From: Rhizobiaceae bacterium MnEN-MB40S
GTDB lineage: Bacteria > Pseudomonadota > Alphaproteobacteria > Rhizobiales > Rhizobiaceae
Direction: 5' to 3'
Length of the DNA stretch: 64,000 nucleotides
NCBI GenBank assembly: GCA_024343425.1
Contig: BRLC01000025.1
Span: forward strand, 372,001-436,000
The notes under the pieces were generated by a model. The model was not told the origin of the DNA and did not search any database. It saw only the letters and a list, made by a program, of their open reading frames with translations. This document shows, piece after piece, positions 43,137 to 50,905 of this stretch. Positions within the stretch are counted from its first letter, which is position 1. Every line of letters begins with the position of its first letter. The translations under genes were made by a program, and so were the position numbers.

Positions 43137-45086
43137 TCAGCCCCCGAAACTGAATGCGATCAAGACCGCCAGCGCAAAGCCGACAGCGCTCGTAAGGATG
43201 AGAGAGCGCAACCGCTCCTGCTCCTCGGCGGACGTGTCCTTCTTCAGACGCAACGGTGGCTCGTAGGGTGGAACGGCGACATGGACGGGGCTCGCCATTT
43301 CCATCTTGTAGGAGAGAAACCAGATCAGCCCAAGACCTGAAACCCAGGCGGCGAGCGACCAGGCCCAGAGCGAGGGCATGCCGAGAAGCCAGATCGGTCC
43401 GCTATCACCCATCACCACGAAGGCGCCATTGCCGAAGATCAATCCCGGACCGACGGCGAGGAAGAACCAGGCGAGCGTTACCGACCAAGCGGTGGACCGC
43501 AATCCCCGCGCCTTGTCCGACGTCGACAGTGGGCCAGAAAAGAGCTGGCGAATTTCACGGGCTTCTGACCCCAGCGCGTTGCGGTTGGTGATCGCGGAGA
43601 TAATCAGGACAGCCGCCACGTTGGCGGCCATGCCCCACAGCGCCGAATGGATCGTCCAAGGCCAGCGCCCCCAGGGTAGTTCGAGCCCGAAGAAGGACAA
43701 AACCTGGTAGCCGAGCGGCTCGGTCAGCAGAACGCCGGCTATGCCGAATCCAACGCCTGTGGCGGCCGCCGGCCGGGTGATCCAAGGCAGCCAAGTTACC
43801 CCGAGGAGCGGGGTCCAAAGCTGGAAGGCCATCGGTAATGCGAGTGCCGCGAGCGCCGACAGCGTCACAGGCGTTAGGTTCTCCATCAGCATGGCAAGCA
43901 CAGCGAGAACCGCAATCGCGATGCGGGTTAGAGTCACCGTGCCCTGCTTGCTCAACCGGGAATGAAAGTACGGCCGGTAAACATGTCGAATCAGCCCCTC
44001 ACCCGCAACGAATAGCGCCAGCCCGGCGAGGAGCTGCACGCCGGCCGCGACCCCGATGAAGATCCAGGCCGCGAACCAGGGCGAACCGGTCTGCAGCGCA
44101 GATAACAAACCGCCGAGCGCGAGGTCGCGATCGACGAGGCCGGCGGCCCCGGTGAGCGCGATGCAGAAGGCGATGATCGCACCGAAGAAGCCGGCCGTCA
44201 CCCATGTCTGACCAGCCGCAATACCGTTGGGGCTGCGAGTGGAGAGGACAAGCTTGATGATAAGCGGGCTTGCCTGGAATCCCATCAAAGCGAAGGCGAA
44301 GCTGAGATTGGCGAGCGCTGTACTGGCGTTCGCCAACTCGCCGCCGCGGCCCAGGCCGGATGTGAATTGGATCACCCTATTGACCGTAAACAGCCGTGCC
44401 GACGGATCACTCGCTGAAAGCTCGAGGAGGCCCGCATTCAGTGCCGCAAAACCACCGCTCCAAATCAGCGCGAAACCGGAAAGCGCGACGATGCCGGCGA
44501 AGGCGAGAACCGTCTGGATCACGCCGAACAGGCCGATCGCGCGCATGCCGCCGATCCCGGCGCCAGCAAACAAGATGAATCCAAGCACGACGCTTGCCGA
44601 CAATCGGCTGACCGCGTCGCCCGTCATCAGTTCGATGAAACCGGCGACGGCCCGAATCTGCAAACCGGCAAAACCCAGCGCGAAGATAAGAGCCACGGCC
44701 ACCGAGACGAAGACGAGGAAAGCGCTGTGATAATAAACGCGAAAGATCTCCGCCTGCGACGAGACGCGCATCCTCTCGGCAATGAACCACAGCCGCTTGA
44801 AGAACAGGGTGCCTGGCAGCGCGAGCAGTACGCCGCCGACGATCAGCACCGGCATCTGGAAACCTTGAGCGGCAATTTGCTGGCTGCCGCCGAGCACGAA
44901 CCATCCGGTCATACTGGCGCCGGCGATGACCAGAGCCGAGATCCACGGCGAGAGAGCATGCCCAGCGGAAAAGAAGCCGTCGCCGTATAACGAGGAGGTC
45001 GACGACACCCGCACCCAGTACAGCATTACCGTGACGTAGAAGAGCCCGAAGAGGGGGAGCCAAATGGATGAAGCCATACCTGTCAT
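43137..45086 (-). CDS. Sodium:solute symporter family protein
   Basis: A 649-residue membrane protein with about 14 hydrophobic segments, of the SSS (LeuT-fold) type. Landmarks: YGDGFFSAGHALSPWISALV near the N-terminus, ASMTGWFVLGGSQQIAAQGF, RMRVSSQAEIFRVYY, and GAGIGGMRAIGLFGVIQTVL. Related proteins import acetate, proline or other small carboxylates with sodium. ATG at 45086 overlaps the stop of the small upstream membrane protein (ATGA), so the two are coupled. A hydroxycarboxylate such as 4-hydroxybutyrate would fit its neighbours. The frame open to 45323 reads through the small gene and was discarded. Confidence 0.88.
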   Translation of the reverse strand: MTGMASSIWLPLFGLFYVTVMLYWVRVSSTSSLYGDGFFSAGHALSPWISALVIAGASMTGWFVLGGSQQIAAQGFQMPVLIVGGVLLALPGTLFFKRLWFIAERMRVSSQAEIFRVYYHSAFLVFVSVAVALIFALGFAGLQIRAVAGFIELMTGDAVSRLSASVVLGFILFAGAGIGGMRAIGLFGVIQTVLAFAGIVALSGFALIWSGGFAALNAGLLELSASDPSARLFTVNRVIQFTSGLGRGGELANASTALANLSFAFALMGFQASPLIIKLVLSTRSPNGIAAGQTWVTAGFFGAIIAFCIALTGAAGLVDRDLALGGLLSALQTGSPWFAAWIFIGVAAGVQLLAGLALFVAGEGLIRHVYRPYFHSRLSKQGTVTLTRIAIAVLAVLAMLMENLTPVTLSALAALALPMAFQLWTPLLGVTWLPWITRPAAATGVGFGIAGVLLTEPLGYQVLSFFGLELPWGRWPWTIHSALWGMAANVAAVLIISAITNRNALGSEAREIRQLFSGPLSTSDKARGLRSTAWSVTLAWFFLAVGPGLIFGNGAFVVMGDSGPIWLLGMPSLWAWSLAAWVSGLGLIWFLSYKMEMASPVHVAVPPYEPPLRLKKDTSAEEQERLRSLILTSAVGFALAVLIAFSFGG

Positions 45087-45508
45087 GCCGCGGGCTTTCC
45101 GTCGTCTGCGTGGCGGACATGGAAGCGCGAGAAAGCGCCCCTCAGGCCGTAGCGAGTGGAAAGATAGGCCGGCAGGCCAACAGCGAGCAGGGCAAAGAGT
45201 GTCAACCCGGACCAATAGTCGGTCTGCGACAGTCCGCCCACCGACCAGCTGGCGATAAAGGCGAGCGCCAGTACTCCGAAAGTCGCTATTCCCAGTGCAG
45301 CTTCCCCGGGGCGGAAACCGCAATCGAACACGCCGTTGACTACGATATGGGCGACGAAACCAGCTACAATCGTCAGCGTGCCCGCTAGCGAAATCATGTA
45401 GGAATCACGCGAGAAGCCTTCGAGGATCAGAGCGAGCCCCCCAAACCCGAGCACGGCCCATATCGAGAAGACAAGCAGATCGCGCTCGACCGTCGCTGAC
45501 TTAGACAT
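45083..45508 (-). CDS. Small four-helix membrane protein, possible symporter partner
   Basis: A 141-residue protein with four hydrophobic segments (LVFSIWAVLGFGGLALIL, ISLAGTLTIVAGFVAHIV, ALGIATFGVLALAFIASW, LTLFALLAVGLPAYL) and a basic C-terminal tail with FSRFHVRHADDGKPAA. I do not recognise the family. Many sodium:solute symporters are preceded by a short membrane protein gene with overlapping stop and start, as here (ATGA at 45083-45086), so an accessory subunit is the simplest idea. Confidence 0.75.
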   Translation of the reverse strand: MSKSATVERDLLVFSIWAVLGFGGLALILEGFSRDSYMISLAGTLTIVAGFVAHIVVNGVFDCGFRPGEAALGIATFGVLALAFIASWSVGGLSQTDYWSGLTLFALLAVGLPAYLSTRYGLRGAFSRFHVRHADDGKPAA

Positions 45509-45566
45509 TCAACGCTCCCCGGTTGGAGACGGCGGGGCCAGCTTGTGTCCCCTCGTCCGGTTAATG

Positions 45567-47273
45567 CTAGGCGGCTGGCGTCTTGCCCTTGCCGCCCGAA
45601 GATCCCTTCGAGGGTTTGGGGTCAGAGGCGTTCGGTTCGGAATAGACCACCTTGGAAAGATCCTGGAGCGTATGGGTGCGGTGGATGTTATCCGCGCTCA
45701 TCCCGATTTCGCCCAGCAGTTGATCGACGAAGGGTGCCTGCGAACGATACCGCAGCGCTGAGGATACAACCTGATCGGCGAGGTTGCCATCACGCGGTCC
45801 CGTATCGTCGCCACCCGAACCATCGTTGGCGCCCGGCCCCGACGAGAAGCCGCCGCTCGAAAAGCCCGGCATGCCGTCGACATGCAGTATCTTGATGCCG
45901 TCGATCTTCTCCATCGGCTTCACGCTCTCGCGGATGATAGCCGGCAGATTCTCGACCAGCGCCTTGTGCAGACCGCTGCGACGGTTGGCGTCCGAGCGCA
46001 TGTTCTCGGCCTCGTTGAGCTTCTGCTTGCCCTCGGCCTCGACCTTGTAACGCTCTGCGAGTGCAGCGACGGCGATCCGGTCGGCTTCCGCGCGATCCTT
46101 TGCTGCTGCCTTTTCGGCCTCGGCGATGATTCGGGTACGTGCGCCTTCGGCCTCCGCCACCTTCTGTGCTTCCAAGAGTTCGATGACCTTTTGGCGATTC
46201 GCGATCTCCGTATCGCGCAGCGTCTGCACTTTCTCCTGCGCTTCGATCATCTTTGCTCGGGCGGCCTCGGCGACCGCCTGGGCCTCGGAGCGTTCTTTCG
46301 ACTTGCCAGCCAGCGCGATTTCGCGCACCTGCTCCTCGAGTTGCAGGGCCTCGCGGCGCTTGATGTCGATGCGCTCGATCTCCTGCTCCATCTCGATGCG
46401 GGCTCGCTCCACCGCCTCGCGTTCCTTCAACTTTATCGATTCAATTTCGCGTTCACGCGCGGCGTTCTCGTTGGCAATCTCGGCCTTTCGCTGGGCGCGC
46501 TGGATGGAGACCTCCGCTTCGTGCGAAAGCTTTGCGTACTCCGTGTCGCGCTGGATTTCGAGCGAGCGCTTCTCAGCTTCAAGGTTCTTGGCGCGAACCG
46601 CGATCATTGTGTCCTTCTCAATGTCGTTACGCTTTTTCTTCCGGCTCTCGATCTGCTCGGTGAGGATCGTCAGGCCTTCAGCGTCGAAGGTGTTGGACGG
46701 GTTGAACAGCGAGATGTCGGTCTGGTCGAGCGAAGTCAGCGAAACTGATTCCAATTCGAGCCCGTCGAGCGCTAGACTCTCGGCCACTTCCTTGCGGACT
46801 TCTTTGACGAAGTCTTGGCGATTCTCATGGATCTGCTCCAGCGTCATCTTCGCGGCAGCGCCGCCCATGGCGTCGACAAACCGACCCTGTATGAGATCCT
46901 TGAGCTGTTCGGCGTGCATGGTGCGATTGCCGAGCGAGCGGGCAGCAGTCGCCACCGCGTTGTCCTCGGGCTGTACGCGAACATAGAACTCCACGGTTAG
47001 CTCGACGCGCATGCGGTCCTTGGTGATCAGGGACTTTTCCCGCGCCCTCAGGATCTCCAACCGCAGGGTGTTCATGTTCACTTCAGTGATATCATGCAGG
47101 ATCGGCAACACGAAGGCGCCGCCCCCCATGACCACTTTCTCGCCCCCGAAACCGGTTCTTACGAAGGAGATGTCCTTCGTTGAGCGGCGATAGAGCCAGT
47201 GCAGCAGGTAGGCGCAGACGGCGATGACGATAGCCGCCAGGATGATGATTGCTATGAAATCTGCACCCTTCAT
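45567..47273 (-). CDS. Flotillin-like SPFH/band 7 protein
   Basis: A 568-residue membrane-anchored scaffold protein. It has one N-terminal helix (FIAIIILAAIVIAVCAYLL), then an SPFH domain (residues about 35-210: VRTGFGGEKVVMGGGAFVLP and TKDRMRVELTVEFYVRV), then about 200 residues of heptad-rich coiled coil (many EAE, AEAA and REIE repeats), and a Gly/Ser-rich low-complexity C-terminus around FSSGGFSSGPGANDGSGG. Flotillins organise membrane microdomains and affect the activity of membrane proteins. It sits between the small membrane protein and the rhodopsin homologue in the same orientation, so it may organise those transporters. Confidence 0.9.
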   Translation of the reverse strand: MKGADFIAIIILAAIVIAVCAYLLHWLYRRSTKDISFVRTGFGGEKVVMGGGAFVLPILHDITEVNMNTLRLEILRAREKSLITKDRMRVELTVEFYVRVQPEDNAVATAARSLGNRTMHAEQLKDLIQGRFVDAMGGAAAKMTLEQIHENRQDFVKEVRKEVAESLALDGLELESVSLTSLDQTDISLFNPSNTFDAEGLTILTEQIESRKKKRNDIEKDTMIAVRAKNLEAEKRSLEIQRDTEYAKLSHEAEVSIQRAQRKAEIANENAAREREIESIKLKEREAVERARIEMEQEIERIDIKRREALQLEEQVREIALAGKSKERSEAQAVAEAARAKMIEAQEKVQTLRDTEIANRQKVIELLEAQKVAEAEGARTRIIAEAEKAAAKDRAEADRIAVAALAERYKVEAEGKQKLNEAENMRSDANRRSGLHKALVENLPAIIRESVKPMEKIDGIKILHVDGMPGFSSGGFSSGPGANDGSGGDDTGPRDGNLADQVVSSALRYRSQAPFVDQLLGEIGMSADNIHRTHTLQDLSKVVYSEPNASDPKPSKGSSGGKGKTPAA

Positions 47274-47342
47274 TGGAATGTCCCTTCACTTTTGAATTTG
47301 GTGTTCCGGATTGCCAATAGGCCTGATAGGCTACGGAGTGCG

Positions 47343-48044
47343 TTAGACATGGCGCTCTCCGTCGCTGTTGAGCATCGCAGTAGCGAGCACCGCTACACCG
47401 AATGCCATCCGGTTGAGAAAATCGGCAATGTTGTAGGCGACCGACAGGGAGCCGTCGTCGACATAGCCGCCGAACGAGGTGATAAAGTTACCGAGCGGGT
47501 AAATCGCCCATCCCACTGTGACGATAAGCCGAAGCCAGAAATAACCACGCTGCACCGGCTCGTTGTTTGAGCCGCGCACGGCTTCATCCATCCTGCCGAA
47601 GAAGAGTTCGCCGAGGATGTAGAGCCAGAAGACCAGACCTATCAGAAAGGCGAGCGTGGCGTGCATGAAGCCCGCTTCGCCCAGATAGCGTACAAAGACC
47701 ATCAGTATTGAGACTACAACCAGCCGCCAGAACAATCCCATGCCAAGCTCGCCGAAGAGGCTTGCGAAGAAGAAGAGCGCCAGTACTTGGAGGGGCATCG
47801 AGACCGCCCAGCCGACATAGTGGTATACGACTGGCACGGAACTGGTCGCTGCCCAGGCCTCCCGAGCCTCGTAAACGGCTCCGACGCCCACAAGAGCGGC
47901 CAACGCACAGAGTGCGACCGGCAGTTTCCAGCCGGTCTTCACCCAGCCTGTTCCGAGAAGCAGAAACACACTGGTTGCGGCGAGCCCCAGCAGAGCCGTC
48001 GAATAACTGGCCGCCGTCAGGTCCGCTGTTTCGAACACTGCCAT
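47343..48044 (-). CDS. Microbial (proteorhodopsin-like) rhodopsin homologue lacking the retinal-binding lysine
   Basis: A 233-residue, seven-helix membrane protein. It matches proteorhodopsin along its length: FVRYLGEAGFMHATLAFLIG in helix 5, VGWAIYPLGNF in helix 6, and YNIADFLNRMAFG in helix 7. But the position of the retinal Schiff-base Lys in helix 7 (VNKILFG in proteorhodopsin) is R212, codon CGG at 47409-47411. In helix 3, YHYVGWAVSMPLQVLA replaces RYIDWLLTVPLLICE: Arg94 is H75, proton acceptor Asp97 is G78, and donor Glu108 is A89. The Asp of helix 7 (D208) stays. The only lysines are K36 and K40, outside helix 7. ATG at 48044 has GGGAGG seven bases upstream. A retinal pump is not expected; role unknown. 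Confidence 0.88.
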   Translation of the reverse strand: MAVFETADLTAASYSTALLGLAATSVFLLLGTGWVKTGWKLPVALCALAALVGVGAVYEAREAWAATSSVPVVYHYVGWAVSMPLQVLALFFFASLFGELGMGLFWRLVVVSILMVFVRYLGEAGFMHATLAFLIGLVFWLYILGELFFGRMDEAVRGSNNEPVQRGYFWLRLIVTVGWAIYPLGNFITSFGGYVDDGSLSVAYNIADFLNRMAFGVAVLATAMLNSDGERHV

Positions 48045-48107
48045 ATCATGTCCTCCCGCCGTCGAATTTGAACCTGAGATACCCAACACTGTTCATGTCT
48101 GACCTTT

Positions 48108-49481
48108 CTAGATTTGCGTCCTGATGTGCGGCGAGCGCGCATACAGCGCCACCATGGGCAGGATCAGCAGACCGAAGATGAATTGCTGCCACTCGAAATC
48201 GAGACCGATACCGATCAGGAAAGAGGATAGGACCTGCAGCACTAGCACACCGATGACGGTAAACCCGTAGCCGCCTTGGCCGCCGAGCAGCGACGTGCCG
48301 CCGACAACCACGGCCGCGAGCGTGAGGAAGAGATACTGATCGCCCACCCCGATGAAACCGCCACCCGACCAGCCGAGCAGCAATCCGCCGGTCAACGCGG
48401 CGAAAAAGCCGGAGATGGCGTACATCATCACCCAGTAAGTGAGTTCCGAGATCATAACCCGCTTGGCCGAGGTCCGGTTGACGCCGAGCGCATACAGATA
48501 GCGACCATAAACAGTCAGTCGCATACCGACGATAAGTACGATGACAATCAGCGCCCAGATGCAGATTACCGGCGGCACCGGAAGTCCGAAGGTTGACCCA
48601 TTCATTGCGGCGAGATTGGAGAGCCAGTCCGGCACGGTGCCGAATACGTTTCCGCCATAAGCAGTTCCAATGGAAGTTACAATCTGGACGCCGCCGGAAA
48701 TGGCGAACCCCGTACCCAGCGTCACAATCAGAGCTTGCCCCTGCAGCTTGTAGCTCAGGAAGCCATTGATGACGCCGAGGATGATGCCGATGACCAACAC
48801 GATCAGCACCGCGAGCCACGGCGGCACACCGAGACCTATAAGGTAGAGAAGACCCACATTGGCCGCGCCAATGATGAACGGGATCGACAAGTCGAGACCT
48901 CCGAGCAGCGCAACCAGCGTCTGTCCGACAGAGGCGATGCCCAGGAAGGCCGCAAACAGCAGCATCGACTTGATGTTGTTGGCCGAGGCGAAACCCTCAA
49001 TGTTCATCGAGCCGATAGAAAACAGGCCTGCGAGCACCATGATGCCGATGAAGGCCGAGCGGTTTTCCTGGAAATGGCGGCCCAACGTTCGGGTGAGCAC
49101 GATAATCGTCAGGATGATCAGCAGCGAGACGACGTTCCAGACGTTGAAAAAACCCTCGATCGTCAGAGACAGGACGAGGAAAAGCGCCAAGATCGCGATC
49201 AACCCAAAAATCGCCGGACGGAACTGCAACCAGACCTTTCGGCCCTCGCTAATCTCGCCCTCCGGGACAGAGTTTGCATCCGAGACGAACTGGCCGAGAA
49301 CAAAGCGCCACCCCCAGACGAAAGCGGCGAGCGTGGCGATGGCCGACAGAATAATCAGTTGAACCGAAAGCCCCTGTAGGAAGCCGAAAACCACACCGAT
49401 TGCCGTGAGAATGATGCCGACGCAGACACCTATGATGGTGGCGGGCAGTCCGAGTTTCGGCGGCTGGGCGAGAGTCGTCAT
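48108..49481 (-). CDS. Sugar-type ABC transporter permease (RbsC-like), N-terminally extended
   Basis: A 457-residue membrane protein. From about residue 110 it is an RbsC/BPD_transp_2 permease: LFAAFLGIASVGQTLVALLG, GGLDLSIPFIIGAANVG, VTLGTGFAISGGVQIVT and VVGGTSLLGGQGGYGFTVIG. The first 110 residues add two hydrophobic segments (ATIIGVCVGIILTAIGVVFG, ILSAIATLAAFVWGWRFV) and an acidic loop not found in the usual 320-residue RbsC. ATG at 49481 overlaps the stop of the second permease (ATGA). The two permeases would form a heterodimer. Confidence 0.9.
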   Translation of the reverse strand: MTTLAQPPKLGLPATIIGVCVGIILTAIGVVFGFLQGLSVQLIILSAIATLAAFVWGWRFVLGQFVSDANSVPEGEISEGRKVWLQFRPAIFGLIAILALFLVLSLTIEGFFNVWNVVSLLIILTIIVLTRTLGRHFQENRSAFIGIMVLAGLFSIGSMNIEGFASANNIKSMLLFAAFLGIASVGQTLVALLGGLDLSIPFIIGAANVGLLYLIGLGVPPWLAVLIVLVIGIILGVINGFLSYKLQGQALIVTLGTGFAISGGVQIVTSIGTAYGGNVFGTVPDWLSNLAAMNGSTFGLPVPPVICIWALIVIVLIVGMRLTVYGRYLYALGVNRTSAKRVMISELTYWVMMYAISGFFAALTGGLLLGWSGGGFIGVGDQYLFLTLAAVVVGGTSLLGGQGGYGFTVIGVLVLQVLSSFLIGIGLDFEWQQFIFGLLILPMVALYARSPHIRTQI

Positions 49482-50905
49482 CGGCTCTCCTCCGTTGCTG
49501 TCGGTTCGGAGTTATTGGGCGCGAACGGCCCCCCGGCACGCATTAGATAGGCCCCGAACAGCACGAGTGCCGCGACTACCACCGCCACTGCAGGCGCGAT
49601 CGTCCGGCGGTTGGACTGGTAGACGGCAATGCGTACAAAAACGGCAATCGCAATCAGCAGCAGTGCTACCAGAACCAGCGGCCCAGCTTCTTGCCTGAGT
49701 TCCTCTTCCATTGCCGTGGGGGCGGCAACCTCGAGGGGACCGACATAGAGTTCTTCCAACGCAATCGGCGCAATCGGCTGCATGACGACGGTATCGTCGA
49801 CTGGTGCCGTGCGGGTACGCGGATCACGATCGTTGGTCGCGTGAAGGATGACACCCATCGCCACGACGCCTAGACCTATGAAATAGAGTAGCGGCGAGAA
49901 ATTGTTGATATGGCGCTGGATGAAGGGGATGATCAGCGTCAACAACAAAGAAATCACCAAGATCGATCCGTAGGCGAGGTTGGTAACGAAGCTCTGAACG
50001 GCGCCAAAGTTAAACGTCGCCAGCACAAACGTGATCAGATAGAGGTTACTCGCTCCGAGGAATGATCCAAACACGCCGCCGCGTCCGCCGGCAAGCGAAG
50101 CGCCGCCGAGAACCAACGCAGTGACGGCGATCAGTGTATAGGTGGTGCCCTGGGAAGGATCACCCGACGAGATCAGCCCAGTGAAGGTTATAGCGGCCAA
50201 CCCGGCGAAGGCGCCCGAGATCAGGTGCGCGCCGATGCGCACAACATAGATTGGCACACCGCTCGTATAGGCCGCCCGCTCGTCCGATCCCATGAGGCGG
50301 AGATGCGTATAAAATGCAGTCCGGGTAAACAGCAGCCAAGCGATGGAGGCGATCACGAGGATAGCAAAGACCGGAGAGAAGATTGAGGTTCCCAGGCCCC
50401 AGTCCGCCATGAACTGTGGAGCCACGCCGCCCGGACGCGGCAGGATGACGAGGTTAATCCCCGACAACGCCAGGTAGCCCGACAGAGAGACAATGATCGG
50501 CTGCACACGGATATAAATCACGATTAGCGAGAACAGGAACTGATAGAGCGCGCCGATAAAAATTGCATAGGCGAAGATGGCGATCGGATTGGTTAGGATG
50601 CCGGCGCCGTAGAGCTGAATCAGCGTGACGTTGATGAAACCGATCAGAGGTCCGATCGACAAATCGACGGTGCCGCGACCGGAGATCACAGAAGCCATCA
50701 GTGCATAGGTGGCCAAGATCAGCGGCGTCGCCACGATGATGGCGCTGCCGATGCCTGCGCTTGACATGAGGCTAGGGGAACGTAGGACTGCGAGGCCGAG
50801 CAGCAGGAAAAACAGCGTTATCGGGACAAGGAGAAACGGATTCGCACGACCACCTTGGGCCAGGCGGACGGAGTCGAGACCGACATTGGCGGGTGCATCG
50901 CTCAT
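49478..50905 (-). CDS. Sugar-type ABC transporter permease (RbsC-like), C-terminally extended
   Basis: A 475-residue membrane protein. Residues about 20-345 form the RbsC-like core: VDLSIGPLIGFINVTLIQLY, ALSGINLVILPRPGGVAPQF, ALVLGGASLAGGRGGVFGSF. The last 110 residues are an acidic linker (DDTVVMQPIAPIALEELYV) and two further hydrophobic segments (LVLVALLLIAIAVFVRIAVY, IAPAVAVVVAALVLFGAYL), then EPTATEESR. Start ATG at 50905 overlaps the stop of the ATPase gene. It partners the permease encoded next. Confidence 0.9.
   Translation of the reverse strand: MSDAPANVGLDSVRLAQGGRANPFLLVPITLFFLLLGLAVLRSPSLMSSAGIGSAIIVATPLILATYALMASVISGRGTVDLSIGPLIGFINVTLIQLYGAGILTNPIAIFAYAIFIGALYQFLFSLIVIYIRVQPIIVSLSGYLALSGINLVILPRPGGVAPQFMADWGLGTSIFSPVFAILVIASIAWLLFTRTAFYTHLRLMGSDERAAYTSGVPIYVVRIGAHLISGAFAGLAAITFTGLISSGDPSQGTTYTLIAVTALVLGGASLAGGRGGVFGSFLGASNLYLITFVLATFNFGAVQSFVTNLAYGSILVISLLLTLIIPFIQRHINNFSPLLYFIGLGVVAMGVILHATNDRDPRTRTAPVDDTVVMQPIAPIALEELYVGPLEVAAPTAMEEELRQEAGPLVLVALLLIAIAVFVRIAVYQSNRRTIAPAVAVVVAALVLFGAYLMRAGGPFAPNNSEPTATEESR

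Noticed and set aside
47343-48044. Loss of the rhodopsin Lys through a frameshift or sequencing error
   Set aside because: The frame stays aligned with proteorhodopsin on both sides of the site, and CGG needs at least two base changes from a Lys codon.
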